Source: Chrysemys picta bellii (lineage: Eukaryota > Chordata > Testudines > Emydidae). From it: a stretch of 64,000 nt of DNA. A program made the translations under genes and the position numbers. Shown here in pieces: positions 1 to 11,740 of the stretch. The number at the start of each line of letters is the position of its first letter. The stretch's first letter is position 1. The notes beneath the pieces are model-generated. The model made no database searches. It worked only from the letters and a program-made list of their open reading frames with translations, and was not told the origin of the DNA. The DNA lies in assembly GCF_011386835.1 (NCBI RefSeq), contig NC_088800.1:11432572-11496571 (forward strand), read 5' to 3'.

Positions 1-3000
1 GGTATGCCTTGTAGATATGTGGTACAGTTTTTCCTTAGAAAATTGCAAACAGGCTCCACATCTGCACTGGCAAAAGGCAAAACTCTTAGAGAATTAGTAC
101 ACTTAATCTGACTCATTTGAGTCATTTAATTTAATTGATAAGATTGCACAAATTGTCGTGAAAAATTAATCAAGAATTGAGTTTAACAGATGAATGTAGT
201 AATTTCTACACCAGCAATCAGCTCTCGACTACTGCTACTATGGTCCAGTTATTTTCACAGCACTTCCTATACACTCTGGAAACCATTTTTTTCCTCTCTT
301 ACTGTTACACACGTGAGTGGAACTTCGCTATTACTATTGATTTTATGTGGCAGGAGTTCAGATACTACCGTGATGGGCAGCAGTTTACAAGCCTACGACG
401 AATCACTTGTTCAAAGTCAGCTCAAATGGAGAGTAAATGACTAAACCCACACATTTATTTATGCTTTTAGGAGACCAAAATACCCCCTTGAGCTAAATTC
501 CTAATATAACATTTCTGTGTAGTGGCAATCTCAGTTTTCTACTCACCTCCTTCCCCCAAATTTACATTTCCCCAGTTCTTAGTTCAGAACTTGGCTCTAA
601 TCACCTCTCTAAAACCTACTGTCTAATCCTTTCCCCCCTATATTAGTACACCTGTACATGTTAGGTAGAGATACAGATGTAACCTACTGATCAGTATGTG
701 TTATGCATCCCCCCCTCTGTTCCCTACCCACACAGAATCAGAGTTTGTTACGGACTCCAGCTTCAATTCCAGCTGTAGAAATTCACGTGTTTAGCTCTGG
801 AGGTCACTGGTTCAATCCCTGGTATGTTGGCCAAGGTGGCCAAACAAACACACACCCAACATTGCACATTATATACATGTATCCCATTTTTCTAGACTCT
901 TTTTCCCACCTCCAGGTCACTCATGAAGGTTTTCTAGTTGTAATATATTTTAACGTGTATTAAAGATTGCCCTGTTGGCCCATTTGGAGTCTGCATACTT
1001 AGGTATCATTCAGTTCCTTGCCCCTTTTTTGTTTCCAATAATTTTGCAGTTTTATCATTTGAGTTCAGTGCTAATCTTTAGGAGAGGGGTTGTTTGTTGG
1101 TTTTTACTCTGTTAGATTTTACTCACTGCAATTGATCTTAACCTCTTACTGATCACCACAATTTATATTAATATTTTATACTGCAGGCAACTCAGCACTT
1201 GACTAGATTATAGTCAATAAAAGAAAATATGATTAAAAAGATGAGTCTTAATATTTGGATAGGGATTTCAAACTCCACAAAGGCCAGGAGTGTTTGGATA
1301 TAGGGTTTTGGTGTCACCCACTCTAAAGTTAGGTATTTTGACTCCGAACTCTTCTTATAGCTTGGTGGAGCTCAAAACCAGGGGTTTGGTCCAGCTCTCA
1401 CAGCCTTACTACTCAGTACCTACTGCATTGCTGTATAATTGGATTGTTTCTTGGTGCAGAGATACTACTGGTACTTGCCAGAGGCATCCCTCATAAAGAT
1501 GTCACACTCACTCTCTTATTTAATGGCTTATAATGATCTTTCCTTAAGTCTAGCAATTTTCCTAAAATCTATTTCTAGAACTAAATTTGTGTAAAATCAA
1601 CATTTTACAGTGTCTCTCTCTCAAAGCGTATTCCTTAATGCGGAAACATTCTCTTTGAATTTCACATAAACAATTCCATTCAGTCTAGACAGATTCTGCA
1701 AACTTTAACATCTTCATTTATTAACCCATCAACATCGTCTTCTGCTTAAAGTTTGCCTTTTATCCTGATGGGTACAAAAACACTGAACAAATGTTACTAA
1801 CAGTTCTATGCAGACTAAATAGAAGGATCATTTCACCCGCACTGACATCAGCCACCTCGGTGTTGTGCTGTGGCAGCTGAACTACACAACACTTCAGATA
1901 CAGTTTTCTTCCTCATTTTATATACTGATTGGAAATGCAGGGGAATTAGGCAGGCAGAATCTAATAACCCAACATGTAATTTGACCAAGACCCTGAGATT
2001 ATTTTACTACATATAGCAAGGGGGGGAAAATTACCAAAGGGCTATTTTCTTGACAGAGTGACTGGTATGAGATTGCTCTGATAGCTTGTTGACCAGCTCA
2101 GAAGTGGACAAAAGTCCTAAGCCCTAACAATAACATGACCTTTATACGGAAGGTATGGTATACTACTTATCGCACATGCTCCAATATCTACAGTTCAGGA
2201 CACAGAACAGCTCTGTACTGGCTCCATACTCAATGTTTGTATCTCATGAAAGGAAGATAAGAACTCCTCAAGGAAGACAGGAGAAGAAAATTAGAAGCCC
2301 AGCTATGCCCTACCCTTTGATGTTATGGTAAGGCTACCATCTTACTGACTCCAATGGAGCCACAGCACCTGCAGTCAAGAGTAGCAGTCTGCCTGAAAAT
2401 CCAGTTACGTCTAGAAGAGGGGCCATGTAAAAATGACACTAAGTGAAAGGAACCGCTCCCAGAGTTAAATCCTGGCTCTGTGGAAATCAATGGAAGTTTT
2501 AGCATTGAATTCAGTGGGTTCAGGATTTCACCACATGTGTCTAGTCAGATCTGGCTGCTTCCATGTTAAAGCACATTTTACTTTAATATTTTAGCTCCTA
2601 CAAGCACAGCACAGCCAATATGGATCTGGGAGAGCAAAGGGGATTCTATTCTAGCTTGCTGAGTAGCAAAAGAGTTGTTAACTAAGTTCCAATTGCAAAG
2701 CCAGATTCTGCCCTTGCTCACAACTGTGCAGTTTCACTGAAAATATTTGGGTTGCACTGTGGAGAGAACAGAATCTGGAGACAGAGGAGGTTGCACAGGT
2801 ACAACCCAGGGTACAATTGTCTCCATAGAATCTTTTCTTTATTATGGGTGAGGATATAAGTGCTAGGAAGAACACAGAATAGCATGTGAATCATTAAGAC
2901 AAAACAACAGTGCTATGTTTTGCAGAACTGCTTTTCAGATTAGAGCTACACATGAACTGTTCACAAAAAAAATATTTACTGAGTGTCAGGTGTTTCTACA

Positions 3001-4136
3001 CTGTGAGAACAAGGCTTGTATTATACATCCAGAAACAGTGTTCCCCTATATTTGGAACACCCTTTCTAGACTCTTAATTGTAAATGCTGTCTCTACATTT
3101 CCTGTACATTGTGTTGCTATGGAGAGTATTTCCCTGTACTTGGGAAGACAAGATTTTTTTTCTGTAAATAGTAAAAAAAAAATAACCTAAAAAACCTTCT
3201 AGACCACACAGACACCTTTTTTTTAAATGCCAAAATCTTTTATAATGCTATTGTTTTGCAAAAATAACCAATTCACTGATGAATTCTTGCCACAACAAAT
3301 GGTGAACTCCAGCGGCTGAAAAATTACTTAAGTCTTTTTTCCCTCCATGCTAAAAGAAAACCAAGAGGAATCCTTTCAACATTAAGGGAACTGAGGCCAG
3401 ATAGGAAATGTACTAGCATTTGTGGCCTAACTAGGAACAGAAAATATCAAAAGTAATGAGCACGTATTCCTTGAAAGAAAGAGAGAAACAGATTCTTCTG
3501 TAAACATTTGTCCATGTGATAAGCAAAAGTATTCAGCAGAAAACATTTCCTGTTCTGGGAAACCACAAATATTTGTATGGCCGGAGGGCATCATTGCATT
3601 TAGTGAAAAGTTGCAAATTATTTGAATGCATGAAGCAGTAGACTATTCCTACTAGTTATTATCCAATGAATACCCTCAAAGCATGCTAAATTTAACACAA
3701 TTAAAGCCAAGGACCCTGCCCCAAATAATTAAGTGTGCAGCAACTCTCCAAAAAGGGCCACATTTTTGGAGTTTAATGTACCCACTCTACACACACTCAC
3801 ATCAGATATCATTTTAAAGCTTATTTTATGTGTGTATGATGTGGAGCTGTCAGGTCGTGCCATAAGCCTGCAGGTGAGGTGACAGAATGGTACCCAAAAT
3901 GAGAAAATCTTTTGCACAGTTCCAGAAACACTGCAACAGAACTCTGACTAGAATTTCTACCATTTAAGGTAATTTCAATGTCTTAATGTGGTGTTTATAG
4001 GTCAAAGCTACCAAAGGACAATGTATTACAATTTTTTTATTGGTTTCAAATGGGCAAGTTTCCCTCCCCCCAGAAATGATGAAGCCATTTAGCATGTGGC
4101 AAAAACGGCAAATATCAACATTTTGTAATACACTGA

Positions 4137-5815
4137 GTTGTGAGAGGTGCACTTGATTCTGATGGGACACGTAGCTTCCTCAACCCAATCAAGAAATCTG
4201 ACATCAAAACATTTGCGGACATGCCCAAGAAGACCAAATTTACGTCTGGCAAGGGAGGGACAATCACAGCACCTATCAGTCCAGAAACTGTTTTCCATGG
4301 AGCCCTGTCTTTAGCAAGATGCAGAGATGGTGTTTCAATGGCAACTGTTCTTAGTCATCCAATAGGACCTGTGCCTATGTCCATCTTCCACGCCGATGGA
4401 ACAATGAGAAGAACAGAGAGGACATCAGCTGGAAGTTCAATGTGAAAGAATCCATAAGCTAATAGCATTCAACAAAGAAACCATCATGTACATCAGAGAT
4501 GTCCTGGCTGTCATACAAATGATGGTTGCAGATAAATTCCACATGTACTATAAATTGGCTGCTGAGTATTTGAGGCAGGTCCTTAATGGATTTAACAAAG
4601 CTATTTCTGTAACTGAAGTCTTTGACAGATATGACAACAGTAACTCTGTGAAACTGTAGAAAGACAGTGCCAGTCAGGATCTAAGGTTGGATGCAAGAAA
4701 TGCCAGGTGATTGGTGGATGCTCTGTGCCTCCATGGAAAAAGTTTCTGAACATGGCATCCAGCAAGCAGCCGCTTGTCAAATTTCACTGTGAGGAGATGG
4801 TTCAAAATGCACCTGAGAGTGTAGAAGCCCACTCTACACAAACGTCCTTCTTGGTGGAGGCTTTTCCAATGAAGAAGTAGCAAAGTCCATCACCAGCAGA
4901 GGTGTTATAGAAGCCCAAGACTTGTACAGTACTCAAGAGGAGGTGGACACAAGGATGCTTCTGCATGCTGTATGCACCAATACGGCTCTTGGGGTTCTTG
5001 GGGGGGGGGGAGGAGGGGGTCAAAGGAAAAAGGAACCTTAGTAATTAGATCAACTGATATAGATGTTTTGGTCCTTGCTGTTCACTACTTTGGAGAAATG
5101 GAACACATAGATAAGGGTGTCTAGTTCCATCCACATGTTATCAGCACAACTGATAAGTGTCACTTCATACCTGTACATACAATTTTTGATAGATTCATTC
5201 CTGACTCTGCAACATATTTCCTGCTGGTCACGAATTAAAAGGTTGTGACTTTGTGTCATTCCTATTTGGTATTGGGAAATGCCGCAACAAACAGAGCTTA
5301 TCGTTTCAGAGATCTTGCCAAATGAGAGAGTGATAGGCAAGCTACAATTTCTGGTAGCAATTAAGGTGGTAGCAGTGCAAGAAAAAAAACAGAAACCTAA
5401 ACTGCTTGTGCCTCAATCTAACCATCAAAAAAGGACAAGTCACTGGCCAAACTCTCACCATGCGAGGATAGTTTTGACAAGCATGTCAAAAAAGCATCTT
5501 GACAAACAAAGATTTGGATGTCTTTGCACATGGGTAAATGAGATATTGGTTAACCTTTACACGGATGGAAAAATGTGGATAATGAAGTATTTTCCATATT
5601 CTTCAAGGGCCCAGTGGCATTTGGGCTTCTACAAGACCTTATTTGTGACTGTACCAGAAGAAGTCACTGCACAATGAACTGTGTCTGTTTTCAGAACAAT
5701 CTTCCTTGCACAGAATGCAATGAAGATAGTGGTAACCCACACACTGTTGACAGTTGACAGAGATCATAGTGATGAACCATATGACGATAATGATGTTGAC
5801 TAGACATGTCACCAG
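4137..5815 (+). pseudogene. decayed coding relic with FEN/PIN-nuclease-like motifs and a Cys-rich tail
   Basis: Several broken plus-strand frames line up in order. At 4140-4440 there is a basic segment (ADMPKKTKFTSGKGGTI). Near 4934-4985 there is EEVDTRMLLHAV, at 5041-5124 STDIDVLVLAVHYFGEME, at 5219-5290 GHELKGCDF followed by LFGIGK, and at 5645-5725 a Cys-rich end (CDC-x6-C-x3-CVC-x6-CTEC). The order acidic cluster, DxDVL, then GCD-x7-GIGK resembles the active site and helix-two-turn-helix of FEN1/XPG-type nucleases; the tail resembles CXC motifs. Similar proteins are, from memory, abundant in fish and invertebrate genomes and look transposon-borne. Frameshifts and at least a dozen stops make it nonfunctional. 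It is unrelated to MCTP2 and on the opposite strand. The nuclease assignment is my inference. Confidence 0.55.
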
Positions 5816-6144
5816 AGCTATTACATTTCAATGATACCTGTACACATTTATTATTAGATTTTGTTTTAACCCTTAGATGATTGTTGTGATGCTTTGTGGT
5901 CATTAAACTAACAAACGATTACAAATATTTCAAAGTGGTCATTTTAACATGTTGATGGTGTCATTGTTTATCCCTGTTCCTATGGTAATGACACCACTTG
6001 ATACCTCCACATCATACCTCATCTTAAAGTAGACATAATAAGCTTTCAAATGATGTAATATGTGTGTGTGTTTAGAGAGGGTACATTAAGTTGACCAAAT
6101 CAGCAATGTCTGCCACTCACCTAAACTTATCCGCTAAGACACTG

Positions 6145-6230
6145 ATCCTGAAATTGGATATGCACAGGTAGACGCATGGGGGGCTCCACACAGCTACAAG
6201 TGTCTGTCTGTGTAGATCCAATTTCAGGAT
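6145..6230. repeat. short inverted repeat (hairpin) of possible MITE origin
   Basis: ATCCTGAAATTGGAT at 6145-6159 is the exact reverse complement of 6216-6230, and imperfect pairing extends the arms to about 29 bases around a loop of about 28. It follows the decayed coding relic by 330 bases. No target duplication is evident. Confidence 0.5.
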
Positions 6231-6833
6231 GAGGGACTGAGTAGTGACACAGCAAGGTCAAACAAAGGAGAAGACAATGAGGAGGAATGTATGACAAGGG
6301 TTACAAAAGATAATGAGACCTCTAGTCTAATACAAACAGGATGGGACTTGATGGGAGGGGAAGGAGAGGACAAAGAGATAGGATATACACTTCCCTATTA
6401 TGAAAATATAAAAAGCTCAAATATGAATTCTTAAAAGAAAAAATCTCATCAGCAAAGGTGATGCCAAATCCCATCACTTGTGAAATTTAAAGCATAACGG
6501 GAAATCTTAGAGAATATTCAGTAGGGAAAAAATCCTGTATTGGCCACAGGCCAGACTCGATTACCCAACAGGCCAGACTACAATGAATTTGTGAAACAGA
6601 ATGAAATTGTGTAGGTATGTGAGTCACAAGCTCTGCTCAAGTAACCAGCATGTTATGTTAGAACACAACACATGTAGGTATTTATATTGCTCCCCTCACA
6701 GCAGCATCTGGGTGCTGTCAGAATAATGTAAAGCAAAGTATAATGCTACTCTGGACAGTACAGAACAGGTTACATTGTTAACATTTAATTTTAAAAATAC
6801 CATCACATCATCATCCACACTTTAAAAACTTAC

Positions 6834-6964
6834 ATTCCCAAAAGCTCCTCATGCTTTTTGTTATCCTCTCCCCAGACCTCAATGTCCAACATATCCTTCC
6901 TGTCAGAGAAGTAGTGAAAATCAAACTGTTCCCTCCACTGAGGATTTGCACTCTTACACAGTGT
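6834..6964 (-). CDS. MCTP2: MCTP2 coding exon 7 (residues 360-402), C2 domain 2
   Basis: This exon encodes [20 protein letters not shown], then [20 protein letters not shown] and LLG plus two bases of the next codon. NPQW matches the NP-W turn of C2 domains, and VWGEDN replaces the usual DxD calcium loop, again pointing to a non-canonical second C2 domain. The acceptor is TTTTCTAG above 6964 and the donor GTAAGTTT below 6834. It has 131 bases, phase 0 in and phase 2 out. I found no further MCTP2 exon to the left, so the rest of the gene lies outside the window. Confidence 0.93.
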
Positions 6965-7564
6965 CTAGAAAACATGCAGTTATAATATTTACTTTTCTTA
7001 AATGGCACTTATTTCCACAGTTAGGTATACATCAATTTCATCTACAAGAGCAAGGCCAGATGTTTGAGCATCAAGTACCAAGAGGAGCATCCCCAGCAAG
7101 GCTCTGCAGCTATCATGCAGATCCACATTTCTCTTAAAAGTGTTTTCTTCCCCATAATGATAAATAGAAAAGCATAATGTGACTGTGTGGTGGGAGAAAT
7201 GCTCATATAGGAAAGTGGAACCAACATCTCCAGTTTAAATAGACCACAGGCCTGGATCAATGTCACTTAACTTGGCATAAATCAGGGGCAAGCCCTTGGA
7301 AGTCAGTGAGGTTGAACAGGTTTGAATGAGATCAGAATCAGGTCCCAGGTTTTCATTCTTTTATGTTAAAATAAACCTTAGCAGAGGCGGGAATGAGCAG
7401 TTAGGACCTCATCTTGCAAATATTTATACACACAAGTAACTTTATGCATGCAAATAGTTCCATTAAATTCAGTGAGACTATTCATGTGCATAAATTTACT
7501 CAGGAACATGAGTGTATGCTAGATGAGGACCTTAATATTTCTTGCAATACACAATATATTAGAT

Positions 7565-7816
7565 TAGGTTCGGCCGATCGCGGCTCCCACTGGCCGCAGT
7601 TCACCACTCCAGGCCAATGGGGGCTGCTGGAAGCGGCACCGGCTGAGGGATGTGCTGGCCACAGCTTCCCGCAGCCCCCATTGGCCTGGGATGCTGAACC
7701 GCAGCCAGTGGGAGCCACGATCAGCCGAACCTGCGGACGCGGCCGGTAAACAAACCGGACCGGCGCGCCAGGGGGCTTACTCTGGTGGGCTGCGTGCCAA
7801 AGGTTGCTGATCCCTG
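7565..7816. mobile_element. palindromic hAT-like MITE, type A1, left end missing
   Basis: The GC-rich palindromic core (CGGCCGATCGCGGCTCCCAC near 7571 and its complement near 7720) is followed by a normal right tip ending TTGCTGATCCCTG. The left tip of about 90 bases is absent, yet TATTAGAT occurs at 7557-7564 and again at 7817-7824, directly flanking what remains. ORFs over it are products of the palindrome and not genes. Confidence 0.8.
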
Positions 7817-8719
7817 TATTAGATTATATTGGAAGTACACCAGCTGTTCTTCTATATGTCATTGACCATTACAAGAGACAGGATATTGGATTACCTGCAC
7901 CACTGCTATGGTCTCCCTCCTCTTGTCTGCTTTTGTGTGATGTGTGATTGACTAAGGGTAAATTAAATAATCCCGATAAAAGGATGTGAAACATTTTCAA
8001 TTTTAATATTTATTATTGCATTAAAGGTAAACAGAAAAGTGCATCTTAGATGGAGATATAGCATCTTAACTATAAGGATTAACTAATCTGTTTATTACTT
8101 TTTTAAAACTACTTTTTCTAATGAAATAGTGTCATGTTCTGTTCCTCTTTGGTTAGAATTATTTATATATTTTTTGAAAAACAACCACAGGATGATCACA
8201 TTTTGTGGAATCTCTGTAGTCAGATCATCAGGGCTTGTTTCTAGAATTATCAGGTGCTGTAACCCAGTCTAGAATATCTAGCTCATTTGTTTGTATTAAG
8301 AGGGTTTTGTTGTTTTGTCTTTAATTGCACTTCCCCCTCCTCGCCACTCCCCGTCTTTAGAATGAAAGGGTGAAATGCCCACCCCCTGGAACTCCATTCA
8401 ATCTATGGATTCCAGGGAAGCTGCACAGGGTGCAAGTAAACATGAACTCTGGCCCAGCTCTATGAAGAGCAGAATGAAGAACTAGCTCTGGGCAGCAACA
8501 CTGGACATTTCAAAGGTTCTTTTTTAATACTAAATATGTATATTCTTTAAAAGTCAATGAATGTTTTTAAAATGGCAATGCACAGTTTTTAGGGTCTGCC
8601 CTATACAGCACACTTAACATTACAAAATGACTTCTGTATTGGCAGAGAACAAAACCATGTGTTATGCATGAATCCTGTTTCATTTTATATTAGTGTTGCG
8701 CATCCATCACTGTGAAGTG

Positions 8720-8725
<6 letters not shown>

Positions 8726-8793
<68 letters not shown>

Positions 8794-8794
8794 C
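8726..8794. repeat. (TA)n(CA)n compound microsatellite
   Basis: About 13 TA units run into about 18 imperfect CA units. A predicted small ORF over it is a repeat artefact. Confidence 0.95.
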
Positions 8795-9013
8795 ATATTC
8801 TCTATTTCCTATTCTGCAATTAAATGTACATATGAGGAAAAGGGACATAAAAAAATCTAAACTCCTTGAACCTGATTTTGCTCTCACTTACACTGCTATA
8901 AATCAGGAACAACTCCACTGAAGAAAGAGTTCCAATGGTGTAAAGAAAAAAGAAAAAAAGCAGACCCCTTATTTGCCCTACCTTACACACTTATAGAAGT
9001 TGTTAACACTTAC

Positions 9014-9178
9014 CTTACTCTTATATTTTTGATCTCCCAGTTTTAACAGGACAAAAATCTGTGTCATGCCCCCTCCTGGGATATTCTTCCCTTCCAATAA
9101 AGTGATCGTCACAATTCCATTCCATATTTCATTCTTTCGCATGGATTCAGAGAGTCGCACATTTCGTATGAAACTTGA
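9014..9178 (-). CDS. MCTP2: MCTP2 coding exon 6 (residues 305-359), start of C2 domain 2
   Basis: Reading from 9178 this exon encodes [20 protein letters not shown], then [20 protein letters not shown] and [15 protein letters not shown]. It opens the second C2 domain. At the place where a calcium-binding C2 domain has SDPY it has MTQIF (343-346), so loop-1 acidic ligands are absent; the human protein is similar here, so this is a family trait and not decay. The acceptor is TTTTTCAG above 9178 and the donor GTAAGTG below 9014. It has 165 bases, phase 0 at both ends. Residue numbers assume no microexon between this and the preceding exon. Confidence 0.93.
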
Positions 9179-9274
9179 CTGAAAAACAAGTTGACTTCAT
9201 AAAGACACTATTGGATACATCTCTTAGGTACTTATATGGCCTTCCTTACTCCAAGTACCACAACCTCTACTGCA

Positions 9275-9475
9275 TCTTCACATCACCTCTGGAGACGCAG
9301 AAGTACTATTATACCCCTTTTTATAGGTGGTGAGCGGAGACACAGACATACTAAGTGATTTGCCCAAGGTAACACAGGAAGTCTGGCAGGGATGGGAACT
9401 GACCATGAATTTCCTGATTCCCAGGCTGGTGCTCAAATCACCAGACCATGCTGCTTTCCCATTATGCACCTATAG
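9275..9475 (-). repeat. MIR-like CORE-SINE fragment
   Basis: The reversed MIR signature is visible: a stretch equivalent to 'gacttgcccaaggtcacacagg', then tcctgattcccaggctggtgct. It is diverged, as expected for an ancient amniote repeat. Confidence 0.7.
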
Positions 9476-11539
9476 CTCTTTGTTTGCTAGTCTTTAGTGT
9501 TTGTGTTACCAGAATTTGAGCTTGTGAATCAAAAATACTGAGGCCCACTGAAACATGACGACTTTTATCTGGTGGTTATATGGCAATTACAACATATTTA
9601 TTAACTTTATGATTTCATCATGTAGCGGCACATACCACTATAGCACTGGCAATATTTTATGGGCAGTGGAAATGACTAAATGGACCTTTTTGTGGGGGGG
9701 AGTAGCAGAGAGATCTGGAAACTTAAGGCTACACCTTTCTTCTCACTTTAAGTCATGCCATATTTTATTGCCATGCAACAATTTTAAACATGCCATGCTT
9801 CTGTGCTTCAATCATAACAGACTGGTGGGTCCAAAAGGGAGGAGGAGATTTCACTAGTCACATGAAAACAGGACGCGTTAGCTTTAAAAACAAGAAAGAT
9901 ATGGTGTTACTAAATAAAAAAAAAAGATTTCAAGAGCACTTCAGGCCTGGGAATAACATTTTAAGGAAGAATTACCCAGTAACAAAATTCTTAAATCATG
10001 GGAGGCACATACACAAATTTTAACTTGCTTTTTACTGGTTAAAATACCCAAATGTTTGAATCCCACATGCATATTAATATACTTCTATTTAAACACACTG
10101 TTTGGCTTTCCTGGCACACTGGATGAAAATTCCTACCTTTAAAAAGAAAATGAGATTTTGATTCATAAATCCAGCTGCAGTGCAAATTTTTTTTAAGTTC
10201 ATCTTGTAGGCCAAAAAGCTAAAGCATGACTGTTCCCATGGACATACTTCAAAGTCCCGGCAGATATATTCCTCCCTAAACACTGCAACTATTTCAAAAT
10301 CCTTTTTATAAAAAAGGGAGTAATGTCCACAAGGGATCAAAGGGCATCCTACAGTCTGGCAATTGCCTAAGAAAAATGGCAGTGCTTCCATGAAATATGC
10401 CCTAAAATAATTTTGTGGCTTGGTATGTCCTAATTTTGAATTGGATGTTTATCTTGGAAAGGCTTCTATCTAACTTGTCCATAAAACAGCTCCACTTAGC
10501 TCTACGAGCCCTGTGAAAATGGAATCCAAAGCTGGCTATTAAAGGGGCCTAGAGATTGCTTCCATATGGCAGAACAGCATGGGAGTGGAGGGCTAAGGCC
10601 TACAGCAGGCACTGCTTGGCTTGAGCTCCCGATCTATCCATGGACACTCGTTGCATTACACTATAACATCTGGATTATTGCTTGTAATGTCCCTGGGAAA
10701 TATCCACTTCCCATCAAAGCCTTTATCTATCTCAGTCGTACTTTGAACATTTTAGTATTTAACACAGTCATGTTTGATGTGATGTACTTGCTGCTTTAGG
10801 TCCAAGGATTTTCCCTCCCTTCCTTGGAGGAGGAATATGTTTTTGAAGCTAGTTCACAAAAAACAGACAGAGTAACTTTATTATCCACAGTACATTTTTT
10901 TTTAAACTGAAATCTCCACTTAGCTAGAGTCTCCAGGCTCAGCAACAAAGAAAGTTATCATCATGTAATTTTAAAATCAAATTTGGTGATCCTTCTCATA
11001 GGGATCCTTTCTGGTTTTGATCAGTCTAGTGTTTTATGGTAGCAATCCAGGTCTATGGTCCTCCTAACCAGTAGGTAAGTCCTCAGGGCAACATTCAATA
11101 CAGTGCAAAGGGCTACATAAGGCCACCTGCATGACTTCGTAAGGACTAAATTTTGGCTTTGCCAACAGCCCTGAGTAAGAGTAGGAGGCTTGAACAGTCA
11201 AAATCTGCTTCTTGGCTTGTTCCAACTCTGCTCAATCCCTGTCCATCTGCGGGGGAGGGGAGGGGAGAGAGGGAGAAACAGCTCTCAGGAGCTGCTCTAC
11301 CCACCACAATGCAGGTGGCTGGCACATGGGGCCTACTCCTCTGTGGGAATGTTTGGACCAGACCATGGGTCATTTCCATGGGTTTAAAGTGTTGGAGAGG
11401 ACAGTTTGCACTGAGGCAAATGTCACCCAAGGCAAGAAGGGGCAGATATTTTATTATTCATTTTTAAATCAAAATGATTTCATTATAATTCTTCTCTCAT
11501 GCTTGTCGCCTATGCGATTTACACAGTGTTAATTAATTA

Positions 11540-11740
11540 AGCCTTGCATCACCCCCATGAGGTCGGCAAATATTAGCTCCACTTTATAGATGGGTAAAGA
11601 GAAATTAAGTGACGTGCTCACAATCTCAAAGCCAGTCAGTGGCAGAGCTGGTAAGGAACACAACTCAGGCGCCCTCACTTCTAGACGCTCCTCCAATCAC
11701 TACTAGGTTACACTGCCTCCCCGGAGAGGGCACAGTGCTT
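11540..11740 (-). repeat. MIR-like CORE-SINE fragment
   Basis: The order of the reversed MIR is present: CCCATGAGGTCGGCAAATAT, ACTTTATAGATGGGTAAAGA, a degraded 'cacacagccagtcagtggcagagctgg' block, then CTCCAATCACTACTAGG. Confidence 0.7.

Larger units (their letters stand above)
1..6833 (-). other. MCTP2 intron (left end open) with repeat remnants
   Basis: AT-rich intronic sequence without an MCTP2 exon. It contains the decayed foreign coding relic at 4137-5815, a short hairpin at 6145-6230 and a fragment of an old palindromic repeat near 2445-2530. I see nothing else supportable between 1 and 4100; the short ORFs there have no recognisable content. Confidence 0.7.
6965..9013 (-). other. MCTP2 intron between exons 6 and 7
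   Basis: About 2.05 kb. It contains the truncated palindromic MITE at 7565-7816, a (TA)n(CA)n microsatellite at 8726-8794 and fragments of an old palindromic repeat near 7270-7350 and 8858-8945. Nothing else is recognised. Confidence 0.8.
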
